From assembly GCA_002843155.1 (NCBI GenBank), contig PGZD01000002.1, forward strand, positions 1 through 64,000: 64,000 nt of DNA, written 5' to 3'. Each line of letters begins with the position of its first letter. Position 1 is the first letter of the stretch. Made by a program: the position numbers and the translations under genes. Positions 35,735 through 44,299 of the stretch are shown piece by piece. This DNA is from Gammaproteobacteria bacterium HGW-Gammaproteobacteria-3. Its GTDB lineage: Bacteria > Pseudomonadota > Gammaproteobacteria > Methylococcales > Methylomonadaceae. The notes under the pieces are model-generated. The model ran no database searches and was not told where the DNA came from. It saw only the letters and a program-made list of their open reading frames with translations.

Positions 35735-36513
35735 GTGCATCCCCTATGGTGACGCTGGAAAATATCTGGACGTATTTTGGCGACCAGCTCATTCATCAGG
35801 ATATCAGCTTATGTCTTGAGCGGGGGGAAATACTGGGGTTGGTCGGCGCATCCGGCAGCGGCAAAACCACTTTGCTGCGCGAGATAATTGGCCTGGAAAT
35901 ACCCAGCCGGGGCAAATTGTCGGTGCTGGGCGAGGATGTGGCGCAAATCTGCGCTATCGATTGCCTGCAACGGCGCAATCATACCGGCGTGCTGTTTCAG
36001 GGCGGCGCGTTGTTCAGCGCCTTGAATGTATTTGACAATATTGCTTTTCCGTTGCGGGAACTGGTGGTCGATGACGAAGCTCTGGTCGGGCAAATGGTCT
36101 GCATGAAACTGGCCATGGTAGGCTTGAACGCGCATGATGCGATGCTGATGCCTGCGGAGTTGTCGGGCGGCATGATCAAGCGGGCGGCACTGGCGCGGGC
36201 ATTGATTCTGGAGCCGGAACTGTTGTTGCTGGATGAGCCGACTTCGGGTCTCGACCCCATTGCCAGCGAGGATTTTGTTACGCTGTTGCGGCAATTACAT
36301 CGGCAACTCAATTTTACCGTGATGATGATCACGCACGATTTACATATTTTGAAAGATCTGTGCACCAAAGTTGCGGTATTGGCCGATCATCGGCTGATTG
36401 CCTTCGATACGCTGGACAAGGTATTGACTACCGAGCATCCGTTTATTCGGGAGTTTTTTCATAATCATCGCGCGCAAAGGATTTTCAACACCTTGGAGAC
36501 CGCTCATGGGTAA
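35731..36513 (+). CDS. MlaF-type lipid ABC transporter ATPase
   Basis: The ATP-hydrolysing subunit of the MCE lipid transporter, 260 residues. It has Walker A GASGSGKTTLL near residue 37, the ABC signature ELSGGMIKRAALARAL, Walker B LLLLDEPTSGLDP and the switch His in ITHD. It overlaps the genes on both sides, which supports one coupled operon with permease, MCE protein and lipoprotein. Confidence 0.93.
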   Translation: MSASPMVTLENIWTYFGDQLIHQDISLCLERGEILGLVGASGSGKTTLLREIIGLEIPSRGKLSVLGEDVAQICAIDCLQRRNHTGVLFQGGALFSALNVFDNIAFPLRELVVDDEALVGQMVCMKLAMVGLNAHDAMLMPAELSGGMIKRAALARALILEPELLLLDEPTSGLDPIASEDFVTLLRQLHRQLNFTVMMITHDLHILKDLCTKVAVLADHRLIAFDTLDKVLTTEHPFIREFFHNHRAQRIFNTLETAHG

Positions 36514-37420
36514 AGACAGCTATGCGTTAGTGACCGGTTTGTTTATGGCCGCTTTGATAGCCGCTATTGTCGTTATTGCTATCTGGTTGGGCGATGTTCA
36601 GCACCAAACGCGGACTTATGTCGCCGAAACCCGTGCTTCGGTGACCGGTCTCAAGGCCGGTTCCACCGTGTATTATCGCGGCATAGCAGTAGGTAAAGTC
36701 AGCGCCGTGTATTTTGAAGCCGATAATCCGGGCGTGATTGTTGTGCCGATGGAATTGGATGACGACGTACGTCTCAGCCAGGGCGTCTATGCGACGCTGG
36801 AGTTTCAGGGCGTGACCGGTTTGACCAAAATAGCGCTCAACGATAACGGCGATTATTCAAAACTATTGCCAAAGCACGCGCGCATTCCTATCAAACCTTC
36901 GTTGATCGATCGCTTGTCGGCGTCCGGCGAAGATACGGTAGTCGAGGTTCATGAGCTGGTGAAACGGCTGAACGGTTTACTGGATGAAAACAATGTGCAT
37001 CATATCACGCAAATACTGGCAAATGTCGAAGCCGCCACCGCGCGTTTCAACGGTTTGCAGGATCAAGTCGGCAAAACTTTGGCCTTGATGCCCGCTTTAA
37101 GCGCCGATGCGCGCCGCACCATGACCGAAGTTAACGGTTTAACCCAAGAGTTCACCCAATTAAGCCGGCAAATGCGCCAGGAGATGACAATACTTTCCAA
37201 ACAATCAGGCCAATTAATGCAGACCGGCACTTCGGTCGGCCAGCAATTATTGCAAACGACCTTGCCCCGGGCCAATACCCTGATGACTCAAATGCAAGCC
37301 ACAACCCGCCGTTTTGCCCGTCTCGCGTCAACACTGGAAACCCAGCCGCAGGCCTTTCTGCTCGGAGCCGATGCGCTGGAACCTGAGCCCGGTGAAGCGG
37401 ATTTTAAGGAGTCACCATGA
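36506..37420 (+). CDS. MCE-domain substrate-binding protein (MlaD-like)
   Basis: An inner-membrane-anchored periplasmic lipid-binding subunit of 304 residues. One transmembrane helix (about 10-28) is followed by a single MCE domain (about 35-115: SVTGLKAGSTVYYRGIAVGKV and GVTGLTKIAL). A long helical, coiled-coil-prone tail (about 145-285) may form a needle-like hexamer. It overlaps mlaF-like by 8 bases and the lipoprotein gene by ATGA. Confidence 0.92.
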   Translation: MGKDSYALVTGLFMAALIAAIVVIAIWLGDVQHQTRTYVAETRASVTGLKAGSTVYYRGIAVGKVSAVYFEADNPGVIVVPMELDDDVRLSQGVYATLEFQGVTGLTKIALNDNGDYSKLLPKHARIPIKPSLIDRLSASGEDTVVEVHELVKRLNGLLDENNVHHITQILANVEAATARFNGLQDQVGKTLALMPALSADARRTMTEVNGLTQEFTQLSRQMRQEMTILSKQSGQLMQTGTSVGQQLLQTTLPRANTLMTQMQATTRRFARLASTLETQPQAFLLGADALEPEPGEADFKESP

Positions 37421-37971
37421 AAACATTGGCCCGTAACTGGCTGGCATTACTTTTCAGCTTAAACCTTTCCGCTTGCAGCGTTATTTCCGCCAAACCGGGT
37501 TTACCAGTCAGCCATGACCTAGGGCCAGGTGGGGTGCTGATTGCGGACAGCGTCAATGTCACTTTGACCGCCCCGGTATGGCTGTGGGATGAACGTATAC
37601 GCTATCGTCTGCTTTATAAAGACGCCACTGTCGTCCGCTATTATCAGCGGCACCGCTGGGAAGCGCCGTTGCCCGCTTTATTGGAGCGCCGACTCAAGAT
37701 AGCCGGGGCGTCGTCCTTGACCTTGCAAATACAGTTGACGCAATTTGAGCAGCAATTTTCAACAGCCGACAATGCCCGCGTGTTGATGGCTCTGACCGTT
37801 AATGCAATCGCAGAGGACGGTTTCAATTCGCTGGGTAAACGCAGCTTCAGTTTCTCGCAACACACCGTTTCAGCGGATGCGGTCGGTGCCATTGCAGGTT
37901 TTATCGCTTTGACGGAAGAGGCGCGGAATGCGATCGGAATCTGGCTCAAGACGTTGGCCGAAGCGCCTTGA
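37417..37971 (+). CDS. ABC-type transport auxiliary lipoprotein
   Basis: A 184-residue lipoprotein with a signal peptide ending in the lipobox LSAC (Cys at about 20). It belongs to the PqiC/auxiliary-lipoprotein family that accompanies MCE operons and is thought to sit in the outer membrane as partner of the MCE protein. It is the last gene of the four-gene operon. Confidence 0.85.
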   Translation: MKTLARNWLALLFSLNLSACSVISAKPGLPVSHDLGPGGVLIADSVNVTLTAPVWLWDERIRYRLLYKDATVVRYYQRHRWEAPLPALLERRLKIAGASSLTLQIQLTQFEQQFSTADNARVLMALTVNAIAEDGFNSLGKRSFSFSQHTVSADAVGAIAGFIALTEEARNAIGIWLKTLAEAP

Positions 37972-37991
37972 TTTTTCCAGGTGGTGATGTT

Positions 37992-38672
37992 TTAGTCCTG
38001 ATTCATGGGGTGTTGATCAAACTGAAAACGGCAACATCCAAGGTCGAGAACCTGGCTCTTGACGCGGTTGCGGATGGGTTCGGCGATTGTGGAGATGACT
38101 AGACGACCGTCGCGCCGGGATTCGATGACGCCCGCCTGACGCAAGATGCGCAAATGTTTTGACGTATTGTAATGGGTCAATTTCAGGCGGGAGGCCAAAT
38201 CCTCGACGCAACAGGCTGTTTTTAAAAGTTCCGCGACGAGTCGCAGGCGCGTCGGGTCGGAAAGCGCCTTGAGCAATTTTGGCCAATCCTGAAGAGGCGG
38301 CTTGTGTATCGGTGGTAAACCGTGATGTTCAAAACCTTGAACGTATTGTCCCAATTGCGTCACGACACGCATAAACGTTTGCAATTGGGGCGGCTCAAGC
38401 CTACCTTCGAAAGCGACTATCAATTGCTGATCGGAAATGGCATAACGAATTCCCTGCGGCATGTCGCACTGGTTACCGAGGCAAAATAACAATTGTTCGT
38501 GACCCAGCCGGTCGATAGCGGTGACGACCGATTGTATTGAAAATAGCCCGTCCCGCGCCAACTGCCGACAACTATAAAAGACCCCCTGGTAACCAAAATG
38601 CCAATTATTTGTCCGGCGGATAGCGCGGACATCCAGGGTGCGGATCCAAGCCGCCAAGTTGGGTTTATTCAT
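37992..38672 (-). CDS. ArsR-type winged-helix regulator with extra N-terminal domain
   Basis: A 226-residue protein. Residues about 130-205 are an ArsR/SmtB winged helix (LLKALSDPTRLRLVAELLK, then LKLTHYNTSKHLRILRQAGVIESRRDGR). A cysteine pair, TACCVEDLA, sits on the helix where ArsR repressors carry their metal-binding CVC(D) motif. A second pair lies near the C-terminus (LGCCRFQF). The first 125 residues are not part of normal ArsR proteins, which are about 100-120 long, and I do not recognise them; they contain a FCLGNQCDMP segment with two more cysteines. It may sense thiophilic metals or metalloids. It converges with the lipid transporter operon. Confidence 0.8.
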   Translation of the reverse strand: MNKPNLAAWIRTLDVRAIRRTNNWHFGYQGVFYSCRQLARDGLFSIQSVVTAIDRLGHEQLLFCLGNQCDMPQGIRYAISDQQLIVAFEGRLEPPQLQTFMRVVTQLGQYVQGFEHHGLPPIHKPPLQDWPKLLKALSDPTRLRLVAELLKTACCVEDLASRLKLTHYNTSKHLRILRQAGVIESRRDGRLVISTIAEPIRNRVKSQVLDLGCCRFQFDQHPMNQD

Positions 38673-38717
38673 AAGCTAAGCAGCTATCTAAAAGAGTTAT
38701 AAAGCAGTATTTTAAAC

Positions 38718-38740
38718 GCCCTGGCAACTGCTGTCAGGGC
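38718..38740 (-). terminator. Terminator after the His/Gly/Tyr-repeat gene
   Basis: A 9-bp stem with one mismatch (GCCCTGGCA and TGTCAGGGC) and a five-base loop, 34 bases beyond the stop of the minus-strand repeat protein. An AATTTTT run follows on the plus side and a weaker T/A run on the minus side. Confidence 0.5.
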
Positions 38741-38773
38741 AATTTTTCTGCCAAAGCCTTGTTCGCCATAAGA

Positions 38774-39115
38774 TCAGCGATAACCGCCCCGACCATAATA
38801 GCCATAACCATTGTAATATGGCCGATAATATCCGTAGCCATTGTAATACGGCCGATAATATCCGTAGCCATTGTAATATGGCCGATAATATCCGTAGCCA
38901 TAAGTGGAATAATTATAATGGTGTCCATTGTGGTGACCGCCGAAATGACCACCGCCATGGCCGCCACCGAAATGGCCACCGCCATGGCCGCCACCGAAAT
39001 GACCACCGCCATGGCCGCCACCATGACCACCGCCTCTTGCGTAAACCGTCTGAATGCTCGCCAGCAAGAATATGACAAGAAATAACTGTATGATGATTTG
39101 TTTGAATGTTTTCAT
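38774..39115 (-). CDS. Exported His/Gly- and Tyr-rich repeat protein
   Basis: A 113-residue protein of unknown function. A signal peptide (about 1-26, ending VYA) precedes three GHGGGHFGG nonapeptides, then HHNGHHYNY, then three exact YGYYRPYYNG decapeptides and a GRGGYR end. The His-rich half could bind metal ions. The Tyr/Arg half resembles low-complexity sticky or coat proteins. A very strong ribosome site (GGAGG) precedes the ATG, so it is probably made in quantity. Neighbours are an ArsR-like regulator and an Slp-type lipoprotein, all on the minus strand. Confidence 0.8.
   Translation of the reverse strand: MKTFKQIIIQLFLVIFLLASIQTVYARGGGHGGGHGGGHFGGGHGGGHFGGGHGGGHFGGHHNGHHYNYSTYGYGYYRPYYNGYGYYRPYYNGYGYYRPYYNGYGYYGRGGYR
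38811..38900. repeat. Three 30-bp tandem repeats (coding)
   Basis: Three consecutive 30-bp units, nearly identical at DNA level (only one variable base seen), encode the YGYYRPYYNG decapeptides. The near-identity even at third positions points to recent expansion by slippage or recombination. Confidence 0.9.
38937..39029. repeat. 27-bp tandem repeats (coding, His/Gly)
   Basis: Three units of 27 bp, plus a partial one, encode GHGGGHFGG. They are nearly identical in DNA, with only isolated third-position changes. They lie in the same gene as the 30-bp repeats but in a separate array with a different period. Confidence 0.85.
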
Positions 39116-39177
39116 GACAACCTCCTTGGAGTTTCAGGTGCATGATAATACGGCCTTGTTATACCTGAACTGAACGG

Positions 39178-39711
39178 TCAGTAATGATAGCCTCCGAACG
39201 ATGAGCCGCCATAGCCATGGTAGCGATAATTACCGTAAAAAGGCGAGTAGCCGCAATAACCGCTTCCGTAATATTCGTTACGGTTTTGTGGCCACAGATA
39301 TAGCTGTTGTGATTCAAGAACAGGCAGCTTGATAACTTTTCGACTCAAATAACGTTCGCTTTGTTCAACAAGCCGTCCGAAGACAGTGACTTCGCTGCCT
39401 CTTGTATAGTGAGCAGCATCAACGAATCCGCCCACTTTAACCCTGAAACGGCCTTGCGCGAGCAGGGTCACATCGGGGCGGCCCGAACCGTCCAGCGGAT
39501 AAGCCAAAATTTCCAGCGTCGATTCAGTTTCTTTATTCTCTACTTCAAGCAGAGCGCCGCCCCAACGGACTGAATGATTCTGATAGGCGGGAAAATCCAG
39601 TTGCACAGCTTGTAACTGAATATCCGGTTTTGGCGGCTCGCGAATGGTCTCAGGAGCCTTTGCGCAGCCGCCCAACAAGACAACCAAGGTGATTAAGATG
39701 AGTCTGAACAT
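39178..39711 (-). CDS. Slp-family outer-membrane lipoprotein
   Basis: A 177-residue lipoprotein with lipobox LLGGC (Cys at about 17) and an Slp domain (YQNHSVRWGGALLEVENKE; LAYPLDGSGRPD; GRFRVKVGGFVDAAHYTRGSEVTVFG). Slp is a starvation-inducible outer-membrane lipoprotein in E. coli. The start at 39711 is chosen because GGAGG precedes it and it opens the signal peptide; a longer in-frame start at 39837 gives no signal peptide. The C-terminus is rich in Gly/Tyr (YGSGYCGYSPFYGNYRYHGYGG), echoing the neighbouring repeat protein. Confidence 0.88.
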   Translation of the reverse strand: MFRLILITLVVLLGGCAKAPETIREPPKPDIQLQAVQLDFPAYQNHSVRWGGALLEVENKETESTLEILAYPLDGSGRPDVTLLAQGRFRVKVGGFVDAAHYTRGSEVTVFGRLVEQSERYLSRKVIKLPVLESQQLYLWPQNRNEYYGSGYCGYSPFYGNYRYHGYGGSSFGGYHY

Positions 39712-39905
39712 AAATGCCTCCCGAAATTTTATCGGCTCAAAAGCATTCGGAGCTTTGTTCGATAAATTATGTGCAAAAATCAAGGCCTTCTTAACTTGAG
39801 TCGGTAGCAAGGCAGCGTGCTTACAGGAGCCTGTCATCGGTTTGTAATAGTATTTTTTAATGAAAAAACATAGAATCCCCCAATTAAATTCTTCAAAACC
39901 ATTTC

Positions 39906-40922
39906 ATGAACACAAATATAACCAGGTTTGTGGTTTCCTATCCGCAAACCAATTGGGATTATGCCAAATTCAGATTGAACCGCATTATTCGCGGCAAAGA
40001 TAAATCCAACGATGTTTTTCAGGGTTTGCCCGGTGGCAAAATCGAATTATTCGAACATAACGGCGAATTGGGAGGTATCCGGTCCTTAGGTGAAATTCAT
40101 CCCGTTAAACCTTTCGGAATGCACTATGTCGCCGGAGAAGGTTTGTATTTCATTACCGGCCTGGCCTGTAGCCGGGAGGGCGTCAGCGGCAATGAACATA
40201 TTGCGCGCCTCAATGATGACGGCTTGATTGACCTGGAAATTCACAGTCCTTTATTAAGCCAGGTACGTTCTTTACGGCGAACCGAAAAAGGCTTGCTGGT
40301 TACGGCCAGCGGGGTCGATGCCTTGCTGGAATTTGATTTGCAAGGCCGGCTTGTCTGGTCGTGGTGGGCGACGGAGCAAGGCTATGATCAAGCTTATGGC
40401 GGCGGCTTGCGGATACTGGATAAAACCCTGGATCATCGTCTGAAAAACTATCCCGGACGCCTGCAAACCACGCACTTGAATTCAGCCACAGTAGACCCCT
40501 ACGATGACAACTTTGTGCTGACCATCCTGTTTTATCAAGGCAAAGTCGCGCGTATCAACAAAACCACCCTGACACATGAAATTGTCATTTCCGGTTTAAG
40601 CGGCGCGCACCATATACGTCCGCATTCGCAAGGTTATATGCTGTCCAATTCGCGTAAAGGCGAAGTGCTGTTATTTGATAAAAACTTCAATTTGACCCGA
40701 CGCATTCCCGGTACGGGCCGGTATTTTCCGGTGAAATGGGTGCAAGATGCTCTGGAAACGCCCCGGCACACTTACTTGATCGCCGATTGCAACACCTTTA
40801 AATTGCGTGAGCGCACATTCAGCGGTGCTCAAAAAAGTATCAGTACGCATATGCCCAACAGAATCTTTCAAATTGAACCGGTACCTGCGACTTTTTCTTT
40901 ACCCGCTGATTTTAACCCATAA
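39906..40922 (+). CDS. Putative beta-propeller protein
   Basis: A 338-residue protein of unknown function. It shows a recurring pattern of short strands with Gly/Asp turns (ARLNDDGLIDLEIH, LLEFDLQGRLVWSWW, KVARINKTTLTHEIV, GEVLLFDKNFNLTRRI), as in NHL/SMP-30 or arylsulfotransferase-like propellers. There is no signal peptide. HLNSATVDPYDDNFVL and HHIRPHSQGYML are conserved-looking blocks that may hold metal-binding residues. It stands alone, converging on mop. Confidence 0.7.
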   Translation: MNTNITRFVVSYPQTNWDYAKFRLNRIIRGKDKSNDVFQGLPGGKIELFEHNGELGGIRSLGEIHPVKPFGMHYVAGEGLYFITGLACSREGVSGNEHIARLNDDGLIDLEIHSPLLSQVRSLRRTEKGLLVTASGVDALLEFDLQGRLVWSWWATEQGYDQAYGGGLRILDKTLDHRLKNYPGRLQTTHLNSATVDPYDDNFVLTILFYQGKVARINKTTLTHEIVISGLSGAHHIRPHSQGYMLSNSRKGEVLLFDKNFNLTRRIPGTGRYFPVKWVQDALETPRHTYLIADCNTFKLRERTFSGAQKSISTHMPNRIFQIEPVPATFSLPADFNP

Positions 40923-40975
40923 AAACAGGTTTTTCCCTGAGCGGGGCGGCATCGAAACAACCGCCAATAAAAATA

Positions 40976-41404
40976 TCAACCAACCACAGCCAGAATCACC
41001 GCGCCGGCCTTGAATACCGCCGTGGCGGGTTGACCTTTGCGCAAATCCAATGTTGCGATACTGCCTTCGGTCACGGTGGCGGCAACCTCGCCGCCGCCTT
41101 TCAGTTCAATAGCGACTTCGGCGTTGACGGCTCCCGGTTTGACCTGGCTTACCGTGCCCGGAAACTGATTGCGCGCCGACAGCCGGTAGCCGCCGAAATC
41201 GGTGACGATGATGATTTGCGGCGCTTTAACCAGCGCTATCACAGCTATGCCGGTTTTGATGCCCAACGTTTCAACGGATTCTTTGGTAATCGAGGCGACG
41301 ATGGTTTCACCGCCGTTCAGGCCGACATGAACTTCGGCATTGACGACGCCGATAGCCACTTTGCTGACGATACCGCTAAACTGATTGCGCGCACTTGCTT
41401 TCAT
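40976..41404 (-). CDS. Molybdopterin/molybdate-binding protein with two Mop domains
   Basis: A 142-residue molbindin made of two Mop (TOBE) repeats, about 1-68 and 73-141. Each starts SARNQF-G-V with VNAEV following. Such proteins store or buffer molybdate in the cytoplasm. It is 21 bases downstream of modC on the same strand with GGAG before the start, so it is probably the last gene of modABC-mop. Confidence 0.92.
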   Translation of the reverse strand: MKASARNQFSGIVSKVAIGVVNAEVHVGLNGGETIVASITKESVETLGIKTGIAVIALVKAPQIIIVTDFGGYRLSARNQFPGTVSQVKPGAVNAEVAIELKGGGEVAATVTEGSIATLDLRKGQPATAVFKAGAVILAVVG

Positions 41405-41425
41405 GATGAATCTCCTGGGTGTTGG

Positions 41426-42502
41426 TTAATTTAATATCGAAGTACACTTAATTTGCACATAAACCGCCATGCCGACCTGTAAGTCCAGCAGTCGCGCCGA
41501 TTTGCGGGTGATGTGCGCCAGTAGCGCCTGGCTGCCGACAACGAGACGTATCACGCTTTGGCCGGCCTGACCATCGGCGCTGCCGGTGACGGTCGCGGGC
41601 AGCACATTGAGTATGCTGGTGGCGGCCGGTGCTTCAAGGACGATACTGACATCGCGGGCGTAAATCCGTACCCGTAATGATGCGCCGATTTCGGCATCGA
41701 CCCTGGGCAGGCTGAGCGAGCCGCCGGAAAATTCGACACGGGTCAGATGATAGTCGGCTTCATGTTCGCTGATTATCACCTGCCAAACCGTGGCGGCCTC
41801 GCGGTCTTGCGCCAGCGCGACGTCGAGACGGCTTTGTATATCGGGCAACGGCCCTAAAGCTTGTACCCGGCCGTCTTCCATAATCACCAAGGTGTCGGCC
41901 AGTTGCGCGACTTCCTGTTGGGAGTGGGTGACGTACAACAGCGGAATAGCCAGTTGCTGATGCAGACGGCTTAAAAACGGCAGGATTTCCTGTTTGCGTT
42001 TAAAATCCAGTGAGGCCAGTGGCTCATCCATCAGCAGGATTTCGGGATTGAGTGCTAAGGCGCGGGTGATGGCGACCCGCTGCCGTTCGCCGCCGGACAA
42101 TTGTCCGGGCCTACGCTCCAATAAATGGCCGATGCCCAGTAAATCAACGGCATGATCGAGTCTGACGGTGCCTGAGTTGTGTTTGATCCGTTTCAGGCCG
42201 TAGCGCAGGTTATCCCGCACCGTTAAATGGGCAAACAAATTGGCTTCCTGAAACACATAGCCCAAAGGGCGCTTGTGGGTGGGCAGGAACACGCCGCGCT
42301 CGCTGTCCTGCCAAACACTGCCGTTGACTTCAAGAAATCCTTGCGGCGCACGCTGCAACCCGGCAATGCAGCGCAGCAAAGTGGTTTTGCCGGAACCGGA
42401 GTGGCCAAACAGCACAGTGATGCCGTTACCGGGCAGCTTTAAATCGACGGCAAGCTTAAAGTCGCCGTAATCGAGCTGGAAGCGAGCCTTAATAGTTGTC
42501 AT
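41426..42502 (-). CDS. modC: Molybdate ABC transporter ATPase ModC
   Basis: Powers molybdate import. The 358 residues have Walker A GHSGSGKTTLL near residue 34, the Q-loop in GYVFQEANLF, the signature LSGGERQRVAI, Walker B LLMDEPLASLD and a C-terminal TOBE domain (about 290-355) that senses oxyanion. It sits in the minus-strand modA-modB-modC-mop order. Confidence 0.95.
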   Translation of the reverse strand: MTTIKARFQLDYGDFKLAVDLKLPGNGITVLFGHSGSGKTTLLRCIAGLQRAPQGFLEVNGSVWQDSERGVFLPTHKRPLGYVFQEANLFAHLTVRDNLRYGLKRIKHNSGTVRLDHAVDLLGIGHLLERRPGQLSGGERQRVAITRALALNPEILLMDEPLASLDFKRKQEILPFLSRLHQQLAIPLLYVTHSQQEVAQLADTLVIMEDGRVQALGPLPDIQSRLDVALAQDREAATVWQVIISEHEADYHLTRVEFSGGSLSLPRVDAEIGASLRVRIYARDVSIVLEAPAATSILNVLPATVTGSADGQAGQSVIRLVVGSQALLAHITRKSARLLDLQVGMAVYVQIKCTSILN

Positions 42503-42569
42503 GCAAGTAACCTTGAAAGATACGTCATCCCGAAATGACCGCGATTGGCCTGTACGAATGCTATGGCTG

Positions 42570-43256
42570 TCATTTGAGCGAATGGGCCACAGGCTGTGTT
42601 CTCAGCGCGGTATACAATATCAGCAGCACGCTGAACGAAAACACCAGCAGACTGCCCGCCAGCCAGTGCGCCTCGGCGTATTCCAGAGCTTCGACATGGT
42701 TGTAGATTTGTACCGACACCACGCGGGTCTTGCCGGGAATATTGCCGCCGACCATCAGCACCACGCCGAACTCACCGACAGTGTGGGCAAAACCCAAAAT
42801 GGCGGCGGTCAGAAAGCCCGGTTTCGACAGCGGTACAACGACGCTGAAAAACCGGTCCAAAGACCCTGCGCGTAAGGTTGCCGCCGCCTCCAAAGCGTGC
42901 CCGCCGATGGCGCTGAAGGTGGCTTGCAAGGGCTGTACGACAAACGGCAGGGAATACAGCACCGAAGCAACCATCAAACCGGGTAAAGTAAACGGCAAAG
43001 TGCCCAAACCCAGCCAGGTGGTGAATTGACCGACCACCCCGGCAGGCCCCATCAACACCAGCAGATAAAAGCCCAACACCGTCGGTGGCAGCACCAGAGG
43101 CAATGCCACGAGCGCATTGATGATGCTTTTCCATTTGGAGTGTGTCCGCGCTAGCCACCAGGCCAGCGGAGTACCGAGCAACAACAACAGCAAGGTGGTG
43201 ATGCTGGCGACTTTGAATGTCAACAGCAAGGTCTCAAGATCATCTGCCGTTAGCAT
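42570..43256 (-). CDS. modB: Molybdate ABC transporter permease ModB
   Basis: The membrane channel of the molybdate importer, 228 residues, as in E. coli. It has about five hydrophobic spans and the cytoplasmic EAA loop (HALEAAATLRAGSLDRFFSVVVPLSKPG). It follows modA by 12 bases. Confidence 0.95.
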   Translation of the reverse strand: MLTADDLETLLLTFKVASITTLLLLLLGTPLAWWLARTHSKWKSIINALVALPLVLPPTVLGFYLLVLMGPAGVVGQFTTWLGLGTLPFTLPGLMVASVLYSLPFVVQPLQATFSAIGGHALEAAATLRAGSLDRFFSVVVPLSKPGFLTAAILGFAHTVGEFGVVLMVGGNIPGKTRVVSVQIYNHVEALEYAEAHWLAGSLLVFSFSVLLILYTALRTQPVAHSLK

Positions 43257-43268
43257 GGGTGCCTCCTT

Positions 43269-44039
43269 TTATTCAGGCAAACCAAAGCCGTATTTTTCGA
43301 TAATCGACCGTGCTGTCGGCGATTTAAGAAAATCCACCAGAGCAAGGGCGGCTGGATTTTTGGCGCCGGTTTTCAGCAACACGGCCATTTGACGGAATGG
43401 ACCATGCAGATTATCCGGTATGATCCAGCCCGAACCGCTGCCGAGTTTCCCATTGTTAATATCGATGACTTGCGCCAATCCGACAAAACCCAGATCGGCA
43501 TTGCCGGTGTTGACAAACTGAAACGTTTGCGCGATGTTTTCGCCCATGACGAACAAGGGGCGCAGTTTGTCCAATACGCCCAGATTTTTCATTACCTCCT
43601 CGGCCACGACACCGTAAGGTGCATGACTGGAATCGGCCAAGGCAATGTGTTTAAAACCGCCGGTGGTCAGAATTTTTCCTTCATTGTCAACATAGCCAGG
43701 AATAGCCGACCACAAAACCAGTTTGCCGATGGCGTAAATAAAATGACTGTCGGCAATTGCAAAACCGGATTTTTCCAGTTCCAGCGGGTATTTTTCACTG
43801 GCCGACAAATACACCTCGAATGGTGCGCCACTTTTAATTTGCGCGAAAGCTTTGCCGGAAGAACCAAACGCCAGTTTGGCGGTGTGATGGGTGATTTTTT
43901 CAAAAGTGGCGGCAATTTCTGTCATCGGTCTGGTGAAATCCGAAGCCACGGCGACCAGGACGGTTTCGGCCCTCAGTGAAGGTGTTATTAAAAGTAACCC
44001 TACGGCGAGGATAGGGTGTAAAAAGCGGCTAGCTAACAT
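43269..44039 (-). CDS. modA: Molybdate-binding protein ModA
   Basis: The periplasmic substrate-binding protein of the molybdate importer, 256 residues. The start at 44039 is chosen because GGAG lies seven bases upstream and it opens directly into a signal peptide ending LRA-ET. Longer frames to 44111 would run close to the operator and add a polar leader. Family blocks are VAVASDFTRPM, FGSSGKAFAQIKSGAPFEVYLSA and the ligand-side YAIGKLVLWS. It is the first gene of modABC-mop, downstream of a ModE operator. Confidence 0.94.
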   Translation of the reverse strand: MLASRFLHPILAVGLLLITPSLRAETVLVAVASDFTRPMTEIAATFEKITHHTAKLAFGSSGKAFAQIKSGAPFEVYLSASEKYPLELEKSGFAIADSHFIYAIGKLVLWSAIPGYVDNEGKILTTGGFKHIALADSSHAPYGVVAEEVMKNLGVLDKLRPLFVMGENIAQTFQFVNTGNADLGFVGLAQVIDINNGKLGSGSGWIIPDNLHGPFRQMAVLLKTGAKNPAALALVDFLKSPTARSIIEKYGFGLPE

Positions 44040-44133
44040 AATGTTCTCCATGTACAGATTAAATGATGAATGTTCTTGTTTTTCACGCAAGGCAGGATAT
44101 CGATACGGCAATGAAAAGCGAGTTTAGTTTAAT

Positions 44134-44157
44134 CGCTATGTACTATATTACATAGCG
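44134..44157. promoter_or_regulatory. ModE operator upstream of modA
   Basis: A perfect inverted repeat: CGCTATGTA, six-base spacer CTATAT, TACATAGCG. It closely follows the known E. coli ModE site architecture (CGNTAT arms around an AT centre). It lies 95 bases before the modA start, between divergent modA and modE, so molybdate-loaded ModE should repress the modABC-mop operon here. Confidence 0.88.
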
Positions 44158-44299
44158 TAATTTTTAAAAGCATTAGCGTGCCAAAATTTATTATCATGAA
44201 TAGGTTATTGAATTATATTGCTTGCCGCTGTCGAGCCAGGGCTGTTGAAGATCGCCTTTCAAACATTTTGTGCTGTTTTGTCGCTTTTCTGACAACACG

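Noticed and set aside
38811-39029. CRISPR-like array
   Set aside because: The repeats are back-to-back with no unique spacers and are in frame within an exported protein.
38734-39085. Overlapping frames on both strands in the His/Gly/Tyr repeat gene
   Set aside because: Tandem repeats keep all six frames open. Only the minus frame 38774-39115 has a signal peptide and GGAGG before its ATG.
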